Of a DNA stretch of 64,000 bases, positions 45,394-56,895 are shown in pieces. The position numbers were made by a program, and so were the translations under genes. Each line of letters opens with the position of its first letter. The stretch's first letter is position 1. The notes under the pieces are model-generated. The model was given only the letters and a program-made list of their open reading frames with translations, was not told the DNA's origin and made no database searches. The stretch is from Ahaetulla prasina. Its lineage: Eukaryota; Chordata; Lepidosauria; Squamata; Colubridae. The stretch covers positions 154,073,502 through 154,137,501 of the forward strand of contig NC_080541.1 of NCBI RefSeq assembly GCF_028640845.1. Reading direction: 5' to 3'.

Positions 45394-45703
45394 CCAGGTT
45401 TCCCCAAAAATAAGATTCTGTCTTATATTTTTTTGAACCCTGAAACAAGCACTTGGCCTTATTTTCGGGGAGGTCTTATTATTTTGGGACATGTGGAGCA
45501 AGACGGGGCTCCTCTTGCTGTCTTACCTGATTTCCAGCTCTGTCTCCCTAACCCTAACCAGAAGAAATGGTGAGGACCGGCTGCACATGCATTTAAATAT
45601 TTTCAGGGAGGACTTATTTTCAGGGAGGCTTATTGTAGTGCATGTGCTCAAAAGTCCAATTGGGCTTATTATCAGGGGATGTCTTATTTTCGGGGAAACA
45701 AGG
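45394..45703 (+). mobile_element. TA-flanked short DNA transposon, GTTTCCCC family
   Basis: Inverted ends CCAGGTTTCCCCAAAAATAA and (complement) CCTTGTTTCCCCGAAAATAA, with TA at each edge. Matches 30637-30900, with an extra internal segment containing CCCTAACCCTAACC (45547-45560). Confidence 0.7.
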
Positions 45704-45705
45704 TA

Positions 45706-45981
45706 ACTTAACTATTTCCACAAGCAATCCACATCAACCTACAACCAGCCTATGAATCCCTGAAAATTCAAGTGAATCGCACAACCAGCAATGGCACCAA
45801 CTTTCAACCAACCCATGCAACTCTCCCCCTAACCACCACTTCACCTCCCAATGATCCTCACCTGATGTGACCCACACCTGATCCATCACTAGACACATAC
45901 CAAGACCCTCACCTGATGTGACTCTGCCATCACAAGACCTACTGACCACACAAAGCCCTTACAAGCAGAACACCACCAACA
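45706..45981. other. A/C-rich, G-poor stretch
   Basis: The plus strand is strikingly short of G and holds two CCTCACCTGATGTGAC words about 55 bp apart. I cannot assign it. It could be a piece of an unknown retroelement or a decayed minisatellite. Confidence 0.3.
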
Positions 45982-45986
45982 CTGAC

Positions 45987-46611
45987 TGTTGTGGCTCCAG
46001 CCCGCCCCCCCCCGGGCCTGGCCGCCTGCCAGAAAGTGACTCAGAGAGTGAGGGAGAAGGGCCATTGGGGCTCCCCTCTGCAGGGCCAGCCTCTCTGGCT
46101 CAGCTCCAGGAGCCAGAGGCAGGCCAGGTGGAGGAAATGACACGGCCTCTGTCTCCTGTATCTCCCCCCCGTCCAGGCAACGCTTCCAGACCCAGCTGTG
46201 GACAATCAATCCTTGTTAGATACCAGGTTTCATAGACAAGAGAGGTGGGAACAACAAAAGAAGAGGTGGGGCAGGCCTAGAGGCAGACTGAGTCACAGAG
46301 CCACACCCCACAGGGTATAAAAGCAGGAGGGGCTGCTCTACTACTTCATGATGGACAAAACAAACTGACTGGAGAAAACTTGAGCTGAACTATTTGACTG
46401 AGCATTTGGCCTGGATTGCTGTTTGTTCCTGACTTCCTGATTGCTCCGGTAACGAGCTTCTGTGACGCTGGCATCAAGGAAGATAAAGAAAACCTTGGCA
46501 GACATTCGCTGGTCTGCTGTCAGAGCTGATAGCTGCCGTGGACTAAAGTGCTGGCTAATTGAGTCAGTTCATGTGTCTCCCGGATTGAGGTGGGGCGGGG
46601 GGGACAGAACA
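45987..46611 (+). mobile_element. Solo LTR, subfamily 2
   Basis: Starts TGTTGTGGCTCC and ends GGGACAGAACA; perfect 5-bp duplication ctgac (45982-45986 and 46612-46616). TATAAAA at 46316-46322. It aligns with 62112-62631 over its whole length. The acidic frame (LPESDSESEGEG, QEPEAGQVEEM) is open through 46235, but in a different phase from the LTR start than the others, probably because of a poly-C length change near 46005. Confidence 0.92.
46316..46322 (+). promoter_or_regulatory. LTR TATA box
   Basis: TATAAAA just after the CACACCCCACAGGG block, in the same place as in the other LTRs. Confidence 0.6.
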
Positions 46612-46676
46612 CTGACATAGAAGCAATCATTCAATCTTGGTTTCACATTATAATAGCTGCAGAACTAAAAGACTTG

Positions 46677-47237
46677 TGTTGTGCCTCGTCCTCCCTCCTC
46701 TCCTCAGCTGGGCCCCTCCCGTCTACACTCGGGCCTGTTATCAGACTACGAATCTGATAATGAAGATGAACGGCCTGTCATGCCTCCATCCCCCGGCCCT
46801 GGCCCCATGCCCGGAGAGGATGTCAGGAGTGAACAAACAAACCTGATAAACCTCACTCCTACAGCGTGTGAGCAGGAAGCCAGCCACGTGCTGAAATTAC
46901 TGATAGCAGATCCAGCTGAAGAGAATTCAAAGTGGGAAGATCCTCGCTTCTGGAGATCTGAGAGGCAACGCCAGCAGAAGGAAGGGAGGGGCAGGCCTGG
47001 ATAAATGTTGAGTCATGGAGCCATACCCCACAGCCTATATAAAGGACCTGCTTTTGACATTCCAACCTTGAGTCAAGCAAAGTCTCATCTAGTTTGCTGC
47101 TATTGCTGAAGTCACAATTTGGACTTCTGCCTGCCCTGAGAAACCTCGAAGGAATTTGACAAGCTGCAGAGGCTTCGTTGCCACTCTTGATACGGACTTC
47201 CTAGACCCGGTCGTCAGAGGGTGAGTGGGACACGACA
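46677..47237 (+). mobile_element. Solo LTR, subfamily 1
   Basis: Starts TGTTGTGCCTCG and ends GGGACACGACA; perfect 5-bp duplication acttg (46672-46676 and 47238-47242). Sister of 2784-3322. It lies 65 bp after another solo LTR in the same orientation. A frame from the GTG at 46681 runs 107 codons to 47004, acidic first (LSDYESDNEDE) and basic last (DPRFWRSERQRQQKEGRGRP). Confidence 0.94.
47036..47043 (+). promoter_or_regulatory. LTR TATA box
   Basis: TATATAAA preceded by ACCCCACAGCC, the LTR core promoter position. It falls about 30 bp after the stop of the LTR frame. Confidence 0.65.
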
Positions 47238-47439
47238 ACTTGGTTCGCTCCATGGGAAGACATTGTAAGGCTACCCAAAAAAGTATTTACCCAAAGTTAC
47301 CCAACTAAGTACTGACGTGATAATTTTTGTATATCTTGTTTTTTCTATGGTGCTAATTTTTGTATATCTCATTTTTTCTACATGTTTCACTTTTCTTCTT
47401 TATACTGTAACTGCTATTCTAATAGCAAGTCCTTCACAA

Positions 47440-47592
47440 AAGTTATTGCATTACATTCTTGATTAAATTATCTTTCCATTGATATATAATTTTATGGTAC
47501 TACTCCCCCCCAAAAAAACAAGTGGTGTTATTAGTTAGTTTTAGAAAATATACTTTTCCCAAAAGGTTGCCACAGTTTTGGCCACTACTGTA
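47440..47592 (-). mobile_element. Tc1/mariner-like end fragment
   Basis: The minus strand starts TACAGTAGTGGCCAAAACTG and continues GTGGCAACCTTTTGGG, the style of a Tc1-type terminal repeat with its TA. The other end was not found. Confidence 0.45.
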
Positions 47593-48070
47593 CATGGATC
47601 CTCTGAGAGAGGACGCCTACAGAAGGGAATCTGATGGATGGACTATAGCAAAGCAGCAGTTTCCCAGGAAGGACAGAGCACATTTCAGAAAATTGAGGGA
47701 CAGAAAGAGGCAGCCAAGCCCAGAGCTAGATAGGGAAACAGGAAGAGAGAAAGAATAGCCACACCTTGGAATCTCCCAGGAAATATCCATTAGGCTGAGA
47801 ATAGTCAGGGTTTAGTCTGGCAAGCTTCTGCCTATTGTGTATAAGAAAATAAGGAACTGAACTCTGGCTGACTCTGGTTATACGTTGTTCTTGGGCTTAG
47901 CCTGACAGATCCCAAATTCTCTGAGTGAGTTTCAGGTTTGGTCCAGAGCATTTCCTTGTTTCCTTGTAACTTCCACAGAGCTTTTCCCCCAACGGCACTG
48001 GAGTTGCACAATAAAGAGAACTCACATTCATTCCATTGTGCTTGAAATCCATTCTAGATTTCAGCAATAC
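47593..48070 (+). repeat. Possible LTR-like or unclassified repeat
   Basis: GA-rich first part, GTGTATAAGAAAATAAGG promoter-like text, then CACAATAAAGAGAACTCACA with an AATAAA at about 48011. The arrangement suggests an LTR, but no second copy or target duplication is visible here. Confidence 0.3.
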
Positions 48071-49078
48071 AGATTCAGGAAAAGATAAAACATTTGGATT
48101 AGTATTACCTTACCAGCCTTTATTCTTTGATTATTCATTGGCTCTGTTTTATCTTTTAGGTATACAGTATATTTGTATACTGTTAATGTGAATTGCTACC
48201 TTTTTAATGTGTTAGTGTAATACTTCTGGGATGAGAGAAAGGCAACGCTCTTCACAGAATCTCTAGAAGTAAATATTCTAAATAGCTAACTCCCTCCATC
48301 TTATCTTTACTCTTAATACTGTCTACTATTGCCAGTCATACATCTGAATGTAAGAAGATTATAAAAAGCTGTAGAATGGGGTGAAGTATCAATCTTGTAT
48401 TCTTATGGATTAGTTATGCACAAACACAACACTTCTGCTTTCCTGTGAAGACCAAACCAAACCAAACCAAAAGAAACCCATAAGAAAGAAAAAAACTTAT
48501 ATTATTCCTTTTCTCTTTTCATAATTCTTCAGTTCTGTGTGCATTGGCATCAGGATTCTTTGGTTTCATAGTTCATTATGGCCAAGAATCTAAAATGCTT
48601 TTTCTTTTGGATATAACATTGCAGCTGCCAAGAATCAACACCCACAATCTCAGTCTCTTGTTCCTTTTAACAAATTAACTGCAAGGCACAATGTTTGGTT
48701 AATCAGTAACTGGCTGTTGATTTTTAAACAGAGGCAGCATCCTAGGTTTTCTTTGGTGTTCTGTAAATTATTAGAACAAAGCAGGAAATGATGTAACCAA
48801 ATATACTGATTATATAAATTATGTGAACAGTACAGTCTGGAAATCATGAAGCTTTCTAACTTTGTGACTACTCCCGCACACCCAAGGTCAAATTCTTGCA
48901 AAGTGCTGTTTATCTTTAGTGTAGGATTTCTCAGAGTTGTATTGTGCAAAAGTGTTGGATTATACCTGCTAATGTTCCTGTAGCCATTCTGACTATTGCT
49001 GAAAGGCCAACTAGAGCAGATGGGAATTGCCATCTCCTACAAGTTTGGGGCATTGCATTGGATTGAGGTCCTCTACAC
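48071..49078. other. No gene seen
   Basis: Unique DNA. The 127-codon minus frame at 48650-49033 has no recognised domain and no context supporting it. Confidence 0.4.
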
Positions 49079-49209
49079 CAGGTCTATCAAACTGGCAGCC
49101 AGCAGGCTGAATGCATCTTGCAGGCCACGCCCACCCCGGTTCACAAAGGCAAAAAACACTGCGATACATCACAATATGTCACATGACGCGATCGAGTTTG
49201 ACACTCATG
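49079..49209 (+). mobile_element. hAT-type element, TGTCAAAC family
   Basis: CAGGTCTATCAAACTGGCAG at the left and GATCGAGTTTGACACTCATG at the right. Internal GCAGGCCACGCCCACC and CACATGACGCGAT fit the family. Flanking 8-mers do not match, so the insertion is old. Confidence 0.6.
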
Positions 49210-49341
49210 CGCGGGTGATTTAATTTCTCCACATCAGGCAGAAATGATAATAATGTATGTTTATAGGCTAAATAAGGAGATTTGATTCAGTAATCGGGGA
49301 ATATAATACACAGAAGCTCTTTAAAAAAAAGTAAAAATAAT

Positions 49342-49475
49342 AATAGAGTCGTAGGACTGGAAGGGACCTTGGAGGACTTCTAGTCCAACCCTCTGCCCAA
49401 GGCAGGAAGCCTTATTCCATCCTAGATAAATGGTTCTCCAATCTTTTCTTGAAAATCTCCAATAATTTAGCATAA
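49342..49475 (-). mobile_element. CR1-like LINE fragment
   Basis: AGAGTCGTAGGACTGGAAGG, GACCTTGGAGGACTTCTAGT, CCAACCCTCTGCCCAAGGCA match 31945-32135. Confidence 0.6.
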
Positions 49476-50607
49476 GCATTTTATGGGAAGCATCAATTGC
49501 ATGGTTGAATTGTACCAAATGGATTTCGATAAAATGGGAGAATTCAGAAAACGTGTCCCGACCACTTTTTATTCTCCAAATTATATTGTAATGCACTATA
49601 AATGGTGCAGAAAACCATGTTCTCTGAATTTTTGGGTAGATTTATATATTAAGTATCTCTTGAACTTATAGGCAGAGTTCAATATATTGGCAGACTGAAA
49701 TAAATGCCTCTTTGGAATATATTAATCATTGCATTATTAGCCCAATCTCCCCATAATTTAGCTGGACTCAGGTCACACATCCTAAAGAATGGCATTAGGA
49801 ATTTTTTTAAAAAATGTGTGATCATTCCAGATGTTTCATCTCCATTTACTGGTGAAATGAGCTGCAGATTTTCCCCACTTTAAACTAAAGGGTATGTTTT
49901 GGCTCTGGAGAGAAAGTCATGTCTGTAGATCATTTCTCATTTCTGAAACTCTTCCAAGGGTTTGAAAGCAATGCTGTTATTTCTTGAGAGCCCATTTATT
50001 CTCTAGTAGTACTTATTTGTTTGTTTGTTATTAATCTTTTAAAAACACAAGCACAGCTTTGACACACCTGTGGACTTGTAACTAGTCAGCTCCATTTTGA
50101 TTTCATACTTTCCCTTTCTCTCTTACCCCCTAAAAGCTTTGAAGGCAAACCAAAATCACTGCATAATAATGAGAATTAGCATTAGCTGGAAATGACACCA
50201 GCTTCTTGCCAGCAACTTGTCTTCCAAGATGCATGTCTTTGCTGCGGTTTAAAAACCTTGCAAGTTCTCAATTGTTCTGACACTTTTTAAGCGTCTTTTA
50301 AATGGAAATATTTTCATTCAAGTTTTTGCTACATAAATAAAAACAACACTGTCATTTTTGTTACAGGATTTAGGTCTGTTAGAGTCTCCAATATCAATTT
50401 TTTAAAAATAATGTTTTATTGCTTTTAAAATAATAAAAGAAAAAAAACACCAAGGGGAACAAAACAAAGAGACAGATTATTTAAAAAATTACAAGTGGTT
50501 AAAAATAAAGACAAATACTGTTGTAATAACAGCATATCCTGTATTTTAATTGTTTTTAATTCTAAAGCTTCCATTTGTGTAAAGCTAAAGATATGTACTT
50601 TTTTTTT
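49476..50607. other. No gene; possible conserved non-coding block
   Basis: About 50060-50340 is repeat-free and balanced (GCATAATAATGAGAATTAGC), a candidate conserved non-coding element. No exon. Confidence 0.3.
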
Positions 50608-50908
50608 TACTATTTACTAGTTACTAAGTCTGCATTACTATTAATCTTCTCATCGTTCCTATCACCCATCTCCTCCCACTTATGATTGTATGACTGTAAC
50701 CTTGTTGCTGGTATCCTTAATATTTATATTGACTGTTTCATAATATGATTTGATTGCTTATTTGTTCCCTATGTCTATCATTAAGTGTTGTACCTTATAA
50801 TTCTTGATGAATGTATCTTTTCTTTTATGTATACTGAGAGCGTATGCACCAAGACACATTCCTTGTGTGTCCAAGAACACTTGCCCAATAAAGAATTCTA
50901 TTCTATGC
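50608..50908 (+). mobile_element. CR1-clade LINE 3' UTR, without hAT and without AATAG expansion
   Basis: Reads as the complement of 20216-20800 with the hAT element removed, and ends GCCCAATAAAGAATTCTATTCTATGC. It gives the empty hAT target at 50748-50755 and the unexpanded pentamer seed. Confidence 0.88.
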
Positions 50909-51639
50909 TAAGTTGTGCCCCTTTTCCGAGTGGTTCTATTGATCTTAATATTATTATTTTTTTACAGATTCTGCTAATTTCCTTTGAAGTCCTCAGAAAA
51001 GAAATTCAGTACAAAAGGACTGAGCTGAAGAGGTCTGCCAAGTATTTATTAAATAAGAGTGTGAAATTGAGCCTCCATTTCTAGGGGTAATTATACCTCT
51101 AATTAATACATGATTGAATGCAAGGGATAAGGGATATTCCTTTCTGAGACCCTGATCTGACCACTTCAGCAAAAGGATACTTGATGAAACATGGTTTAAC
51201 TCAGCCAAGTGCAAAGTATTGTGAGGTTAATCTAATATCATTCTGAATTAATAGCAAAAGACTCAGACTGAATGATATCTGTCTGCAGTGTGGTATAAAG
51301 GGAGCTTCTTTATATTTTACGATGATCTACTAAAAGGGAGATATTAATCACAACCTTAATCCTCCTTCATTATGAGTCTTCCAAGATAATTCAAGACTTC
51401 CAAGTCTTGAATTATGATTTCTATAAGCCCAGCCCTGTAGGCACTGAGGTGACATATGTTGTCAGCTAAAAATACTTTTGGGTAGTAAGAGGACACTGTG
51501 GCTGTGGTTTTCCATTTTTCTCTGGACATTTTGTAAGAAGTATCTGAGCTGATCATATTCAGAAGAAAATATAAGAAAACACATTTCTTGTTTGATAGCA
51601 AGCCTAGTTTGTTGTTTACAGTACTTATCAATCGTATTT
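50909..51639. other. No gene seen
   Basis: Unique DNA; short frames on both strands are unrecognised. Confidence 0.4.
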
Positions 51640-52515
51640 CTGCCAATTACCCCTCACCTCTATGGGACAGGCCCTTCTGACCCATAATGGCAGAGGAGGC
51701 TTCATGAGGATCCCATCAGTCAAGGAATTTTGGTGGCGGGGTCCAGGGGAAGAGCTTTCTTTGATATGGCACGGGGTGGGCTTCAAAAATTTCCAGTTGC
51801 TGGGTGGGCATGGCCATGGTGGGCCTAGTAGACCTCCTGCACCACAAGGGGGGGAGTGCTTTTGCTCTCCCTGGGCTCTAAAGGCTTTCCTCGAGCCTCC
51901 AGGCAAAAACAGCCTCCTCAGGCTCTGAAGACCCCCTGGAGGCTGGAAATGGGCCTGAACTCCCTGAACTTCTGGTAGGCCCATTTTTTGCCCTTCCTGA
52001 GCATCCATGCATGCCTTGCACTTACCTTCCTCCTGTTTTGGGGACATTCCACGTGGGGACCCCTAGGAGGGGAGCAGTAAGTGGGTCTAGCCAGGAGTGG
52101 GATTTGGGGGTTCTCCGAACTGCACAGAATCTTAGCTAGAGGTTCTCCCCAACCCCTGTGAACCCCCAGCATCCCACCCCTGACATGGCCCCAGCCCTTT
52201 GGAACATCTTGTCTTCTGGGGTGAGATTGTTTTCCAACCTCCTGACTTTCCATAAGAGCCTGAAGACCTAGCTCTGCCAGTTGGCTTGTGGCCCTGATGG
52301 GTGAATGTCACACTGGAGGTGGTTGATCATTTAATAGCAGTTCCCACTGTCTATTACTTGGAACTACTACTTGGATCTATTACTTGGAACCCTGACACCC
52401 ACCTCCCTGCCTGTATATTCCCCTCCCTTCCTTTCTATCTCTAGTTATAGCTTGTACTTTACTGTAATTTTACTGTGATTTTATATCTATCTACTGACAC
52501 TTTAAACATTATCAT
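51640..52515 (+). mobile_element. CR1 LINE ORF2 end, interrupted
   Basis: The C-terminal ORF2 text is split in two: LLTHNGRGGFMRIPSVKEFW (about 51668-51730) and MAPALWNILSSGVRL...FHKSLKT (about 52191-52270), with a hAT-type element in between. The remaining 3' part is degraded. Confidence 0.75.
51771..52181. mobile_element. hAT-type element inside a CR1
   Basis: Ends ACGGGGTGGGCTTCAAAA and CAGCATCCCACCCCT; flanks gatatggc (51763-51770) and gacatggc (52182-52189), 7 of 8. GGTTCTCCGAACTGC and GAGGTTCTCCCC near the right end relate it to the ACCGGTTCT family, but the interior differs. Confidence 0.7.
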
Positions 52516-54290
52516 TTGATGGCAACTTTGGAAGGGCTTTGGAGGACCAAACTGAAAGATGGCACAGGGTCTTATGTGACCTTGATTTAAAACCTGAGCA
52601 TTCACAAAGTATTTAATGTAACCACTCTACTGTAGAACCAGAGATATTGAACTCATAATGGCTTACTAATTTAATGACAACCTTTCTAGTGCAGTTTGTT
52701 GGTTTGTTTTGTAAGTAGGATGTTTTGTTATAAATCTGTAGTTAAGCTGGAGCTTGTTCAAAGGTGATTTTCCATGAGGAATAACCATTTTTTTGAAGAA
52801 CTAAATTCTAGGACTAGAACATGGAGGCCACTTGGGTTGGATCAAGCAAGCCATGTTTTATCTAACTCAGTCAAAGTGCCTCTCTGGAACTTGAAAAGTT
52901 CTTAATTTACCTTGCCTATAAACAAGGAATTGAACCAGCCTTATTCCTGCATACAAAGCATGGTTATATGTTTAAGGAAGTGGATATATCTATTTGCCTA
53001 TTTATTTAAAGGCATGCAAATAGTTCATGAGTGAAAAGTAAACCTGCTAGGAAATAAACTAATTAAGGATCATCATTAGCTGACCAACAGCCATTGGGCA
53101 GAAGAAAATGGACCACATGGAAAATCCATATCATGCTGCTTCTTGTGGGAAAGCATTTGAACTGGGTTTTTTTTTCCTGAGATGTCTAGAATTACTTCCT
53201 GAAAAACACACTGATTGTACTCCACTGCCTGCATCATGTTAAATTTGTTTCGCTAAAAAAAATGATGTGGCTTGGGAGCCACCTGTTCCAGCTATTGATA
53301 AATTTTCTTCTTTTTTTTTTTTCAAAATTCTCAAGAAAAATTAAAGTAGCCTGTTGTTTAACAGAAATCTTAATCAGCCATAAAAATCCAGCTGCATCCA
53401 TTTAAAAATACAGCTCTGTATTAGCCTGGATGACCTTGTAAAAAGATTTTAGAGTGTAGTGTTCTTTATCTCTGGAATGATCAGCACAGATTCTTATTTT
53501 TCTTCTTCCCATCCTTCTCCAGTGTGGGATAATTGGAAGGGCTGTTCACAAGAAAGCCTCTTTTTTTTTTTTTTTTTTGCACAATCAAGAAATATTATGA
53601 CTTTGTATATCGCTTATAACTCCTCTTCCCATATCATCTGTTTGCTCTTTTCATGTTTTTTCCCTCTCACAGATTAAAAATATAAATTAAGGAAAACTAC
53701 AGTAGCTTCCCATTATATTTAGACTGGTAATGCTGGCAATTGTCCAGGTGAAAGTACTTTGGAATAGTCTGGAAAGATGCAGATTTAAATATCTACTGAG
53801 AAGTAATGCAACCAGTTAATTTACATCTACGTTGCTTCACTTGTGAAGCACATAAGTAATAAGTAATGCCTAATACAGAAGAGAAAACAAACCAACCAAA
53901 CTCAGTTTGCCAACTCTGATCAAACATAAATATTGTGGGCATATGTTGTTTTACAGTTTTAAGCTCACTTGAATCATGACATCATCATTACTAACAAAAT
54001 AACATCGAGTTTGCTTCTGCTGCCTTAATGTTAGATGCATTCTATTAAGAGAGAGAAAGAAAAAAAGTACAGTTTTGTTGGGAGAAAAGTATAATGTGTT
54101 TTACAGCAAAAAGAAAATAAGCATCTGAGTCCAGGTCACCAGTGATGGTTTCATATAGTTTCTCTCCATTAGTAAACCTTATATATTTAAATGAGTGCAT
54201 ATGAATCAAGGAGGAACTGATTAGTGAAGGTTTCTTATCTATTTATATAAGTAACTTAGATTGTGAACTACAATTGTACCATACATCATA
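52516..54290. other. No gene seen
   Basis: Unique DNA with homopolymer runs (T-rich near 53310-53321 and 53559-53578). No exon or classifiable repeat. Confidence 0.4.
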
Positions 54291-54553
54291 AGTATTAGTA
54301 TTAGTATTTATTGGATTTTTATACCGCCCTTCTCCCGAAGGATTCAGGGCGGTTCACAGCCACAATAAAAACAATGACAATGTACAGATAAAAACAATGG
54401 TTAAAAAATTTATTATATGTTTGGCCAAAAATTTAAAACATTTATACCATTAAAAACCCCATAAAATTTATATCAAATATAGATATTTAAAATTAAAACT
54501 CTTTAAAATTTAAAATTCCTAAGCCAATCCTGCGCGAATAAACAAATACGTCT

Positions 54554-55333
54554 TCAGCTCGCAGCGAAAGGTCTGAAGGTCAGGCAGTTGACACAATCCA
54601 GGGGGAAGTTCGTTCCAGAGGGTAGGAGCCCCCACAGAGAAGAACTTTCCCCTGGGGGCTGCCAGCCGACATTGCTTGGCGGACGGCACCCTGAGAAGTC
54701 CCTCTCTGTGTGAGCGTACGGGTCGGTGGGAGGCAGTAGGTGGTGCCGTAAGTACCCTGGCTCTAAGCCATGGAGTGCTTTAAAGGTAGTAACCAAAACC
54801 TTAAAGTGTACGCGAGAGACCACAGGCAGCCAGTGCAGCCTGCGCAGGAGTGGTGTTACATGGGAGCCATGTGCAGCTCCCTCTATCACCCGCGCAGCTG
54901 CATTCTGAACTAACTGGAGCCTCCGGGTGCTCTTCAAGGGGAGCCCCATGTAGAGAGCATTGCAATAATCCAAGCGAGAGGTAACAAGAGCATGAGTGAC
55001 CGTGCATAGGGCATCCCGGTCAAGGAAGGGGCTCAACTGGCAGATCAGGCGAACCTGATAACAAGCTCTCCTGGAGACGGCTGTCAAGTGATCTTCAAAT
55101 GACAACCATCCATCCAGGAGAACGCCCAAGTTGCACACCCTTTCCATCGGGGCCAATGATTTGCCCCCAATTGCAGCTGACTGTACCGGGATGCCGGCAT
55201 CCACACATCTTGGAGGGATTGAGCTTGAGCCTGTTTCTCCCCATCCGGACCCGTACGGCTTCCAGGCACCGGGACAGTACTTGGATGGCTTCGTTGGGAT
55301 GGCCTGGGGTGGAAAAGTACAGCTGCGTATCAT
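54554..55333 (-). pseudogene. CR1/L3 ORF2, C-terminal segment
   Basis: A separate frame from about 55235 leftward: VCNLGVLLDGWLSFEDHL, ACYQVRLICQLSPFLDRDAL, LVTSRLDYCNALYMGLP, LQLVQNAAARVIEGA, LHWLPVVSRVHFKVLVTTFK. This is the conserved region after the RT domain in CR1-type LINEs. It is out of frame with the RT segment because of a small indel near 55215-55225, and another break near the end disrupts the final SLWGLLPSG portion. Confidence 0.85.
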
Positions 55334-56892
55334 CAGCGTACAGTTGGTACCTCACCCCAAAGCCACTGATGATCTCACCCAGCGGCTTCATATAGATGTT
55401 GAACAGGAGAGGCGAGAGAATCGACCCCTGCGGCACCCCACAAGTGAGGCGCCTCGTGGTCGATCTCTGCCCCCCTGCCAACACCGTCTGCGACTGGTCA
55501 GAGAGATAGGAGGAGAATCACCGATAAACAGTGCTTCCCACTCCCAAACTCCCCAGCCGGTGCAGCAGGATACCATGGTCGATGGTATCAAAAGCCGCTG
55601 AGAGGTCTAATAGGACCAGGGCAGAGGAGCAACCCCTGTCCCTGGCCCTCCAGAGATCATCCACCAACGCGACCAAAGCCGTGTCCGTACCATATCCGGG
55701 CCGGAAGCCAGACTGGAATGGGTCTAGATAGACAGCTTCATCCAGGTATTGGGGTAGTTGACATGCCACCACACTCTCTACAACCTTCGCCACAAAGCAT
55801 AGGTTGGAGACCGGACGATAATTTCCCAGAAGAGCTGGGTCTAGGGAAGGCTTCTTGAGGAGGGGTCTCACCACTGCCACTTTCAAGGTGGCAGGGAAAA
55901 CCCCTTCCAACAAGGAAGTATTAATAATCCCCCGGAGCCAGCCTCGTGTCACCTCCTGTGTGGCCAGCACCAACCAGGAGGGGCACAGGTCCAGTAAACA
56001 TGTGGTGGCATGCAACCTCCCCAACAACCTGTCCACGTCCTCGAGAGCCACAGGGTAAAATTCATCCCAAACAATCTCAACAAGACAAGTCTCCGCCCTC
56101 TCACCTGGATCATCCCAATTTTGATCCAGTCCATCCCAGAGCTGAACGATTTTATCGTATAGATAATCACTAAACTCCTTGGCACGGCCCTGTAAGGGGT
56201 CATCCCGCACCTCCTGATGAAGGAGAGAGCGGGTCACCCGAAACAGGGCGGCCGGGCGGTTATCTGCCGACGTAATGAGGGAGGAAACGTAGGAACGCTT
56301 CACTTCCCTCAATGCCACTAGGTAGGTCTTAGTATAAGACCTAACTAGTGTCCGGTCAGCTTCGGAATGGCTGGATCTCCAGGTACTCTCTAGGCGTCTT
56401 CTCTGGCATTTCATCTCCCTCAGCTCCTCGGAGGACCAAGGGGCTGGTTGAGATCTACGCCGGGTCAGAGGCCGCAAAGGCACGACACGGTCTAAAGCCC
56501 CAGCTGTAACTAGTTCTTCAGCCGTGTCATGGGCCAGATCCTCAGGGAATGGCCCAGGCTCCGTCAGGAACCTCTCTGGGTCCATCAGGCACCTGGGACA
56601 AAACCACCGTATTGGTCCCGTCTCCCTGCGGTGGTGGGTAGTGGTCCGAAAGTCCAAGCAAAGGAGAAAATGATCTGACCACGACAAAGGCTCTGTTGCT
56701 GAATCTCCTAAATCCAGATCATTTAACCACTGTCCAGAGATATAAATCAGATCCAGTGTGCCTCCCCCAATGTGAGTAGGGCCATCAACTACTTGCATCA
56801 GGTCCAAGGCCGTCATGGAGGCCTTGAACTCCCGAGCTGCCGTCGATGACAAGCCAGTCGATGGCAAGTTGAAATCCCCCACTAATCCAAAT
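55095..56892 (-). pseudogene. CR1/L3 ORF2: endonuclease end and reverse transcriptase
   Basis: The encoded protein nicks target DNA and reverse-transcribes the LINE RNA there. The frame starts within the AP-like endonuclease (GLVGDFNLPSTG, then SWSDHFLLCL with the SDH active-site motif). It stays open for about 454 codons to 55518, through NYRPVSNL, FQSGFRPGYGTDTALV and DLSAAFDTIDH (RT motif A). One TGA in place of an expected Trp codon interrupts it. The same frame then continues with GVPQGSILSPLLFNIY (motif B), YADDTQLY (catalytic motif C) and NRLKLNPSKM before a frameshift. Only one stop and one or two frame breaks over 2 kb suggest a fairly young copy. The catalytic aspartates are intact, but the copy lacks the N-terminal endonuclease and any ORF1. 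Confidence 0.92.
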
Positions 56893-56895
56893 TAG

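Larger units (their letters stand above)
54291..56895 (-). mobile_element. L3-like CR1 LINE, 5'-truncated, 2.6 kb
   Basis: The right edge lies in the endonuclease domain and the left edge is the 3' end: (complement) GGGCGGTATAAAAATCCAAT then AATACTAATACTAATACT. Between them is ORF2 from the end of the endonuclease through the reverse transcriptase and the C-terminal domain. The 3' end matches 19172-19210 and the tail of the SINE at 60121-60382. It is the most complete retroelement in the window. Confidence 0.93.

Noticed and set aside
48650..49033. 127-codon minus-strand frame
   Set aside because: Unrecognised sequence with no supporting context.
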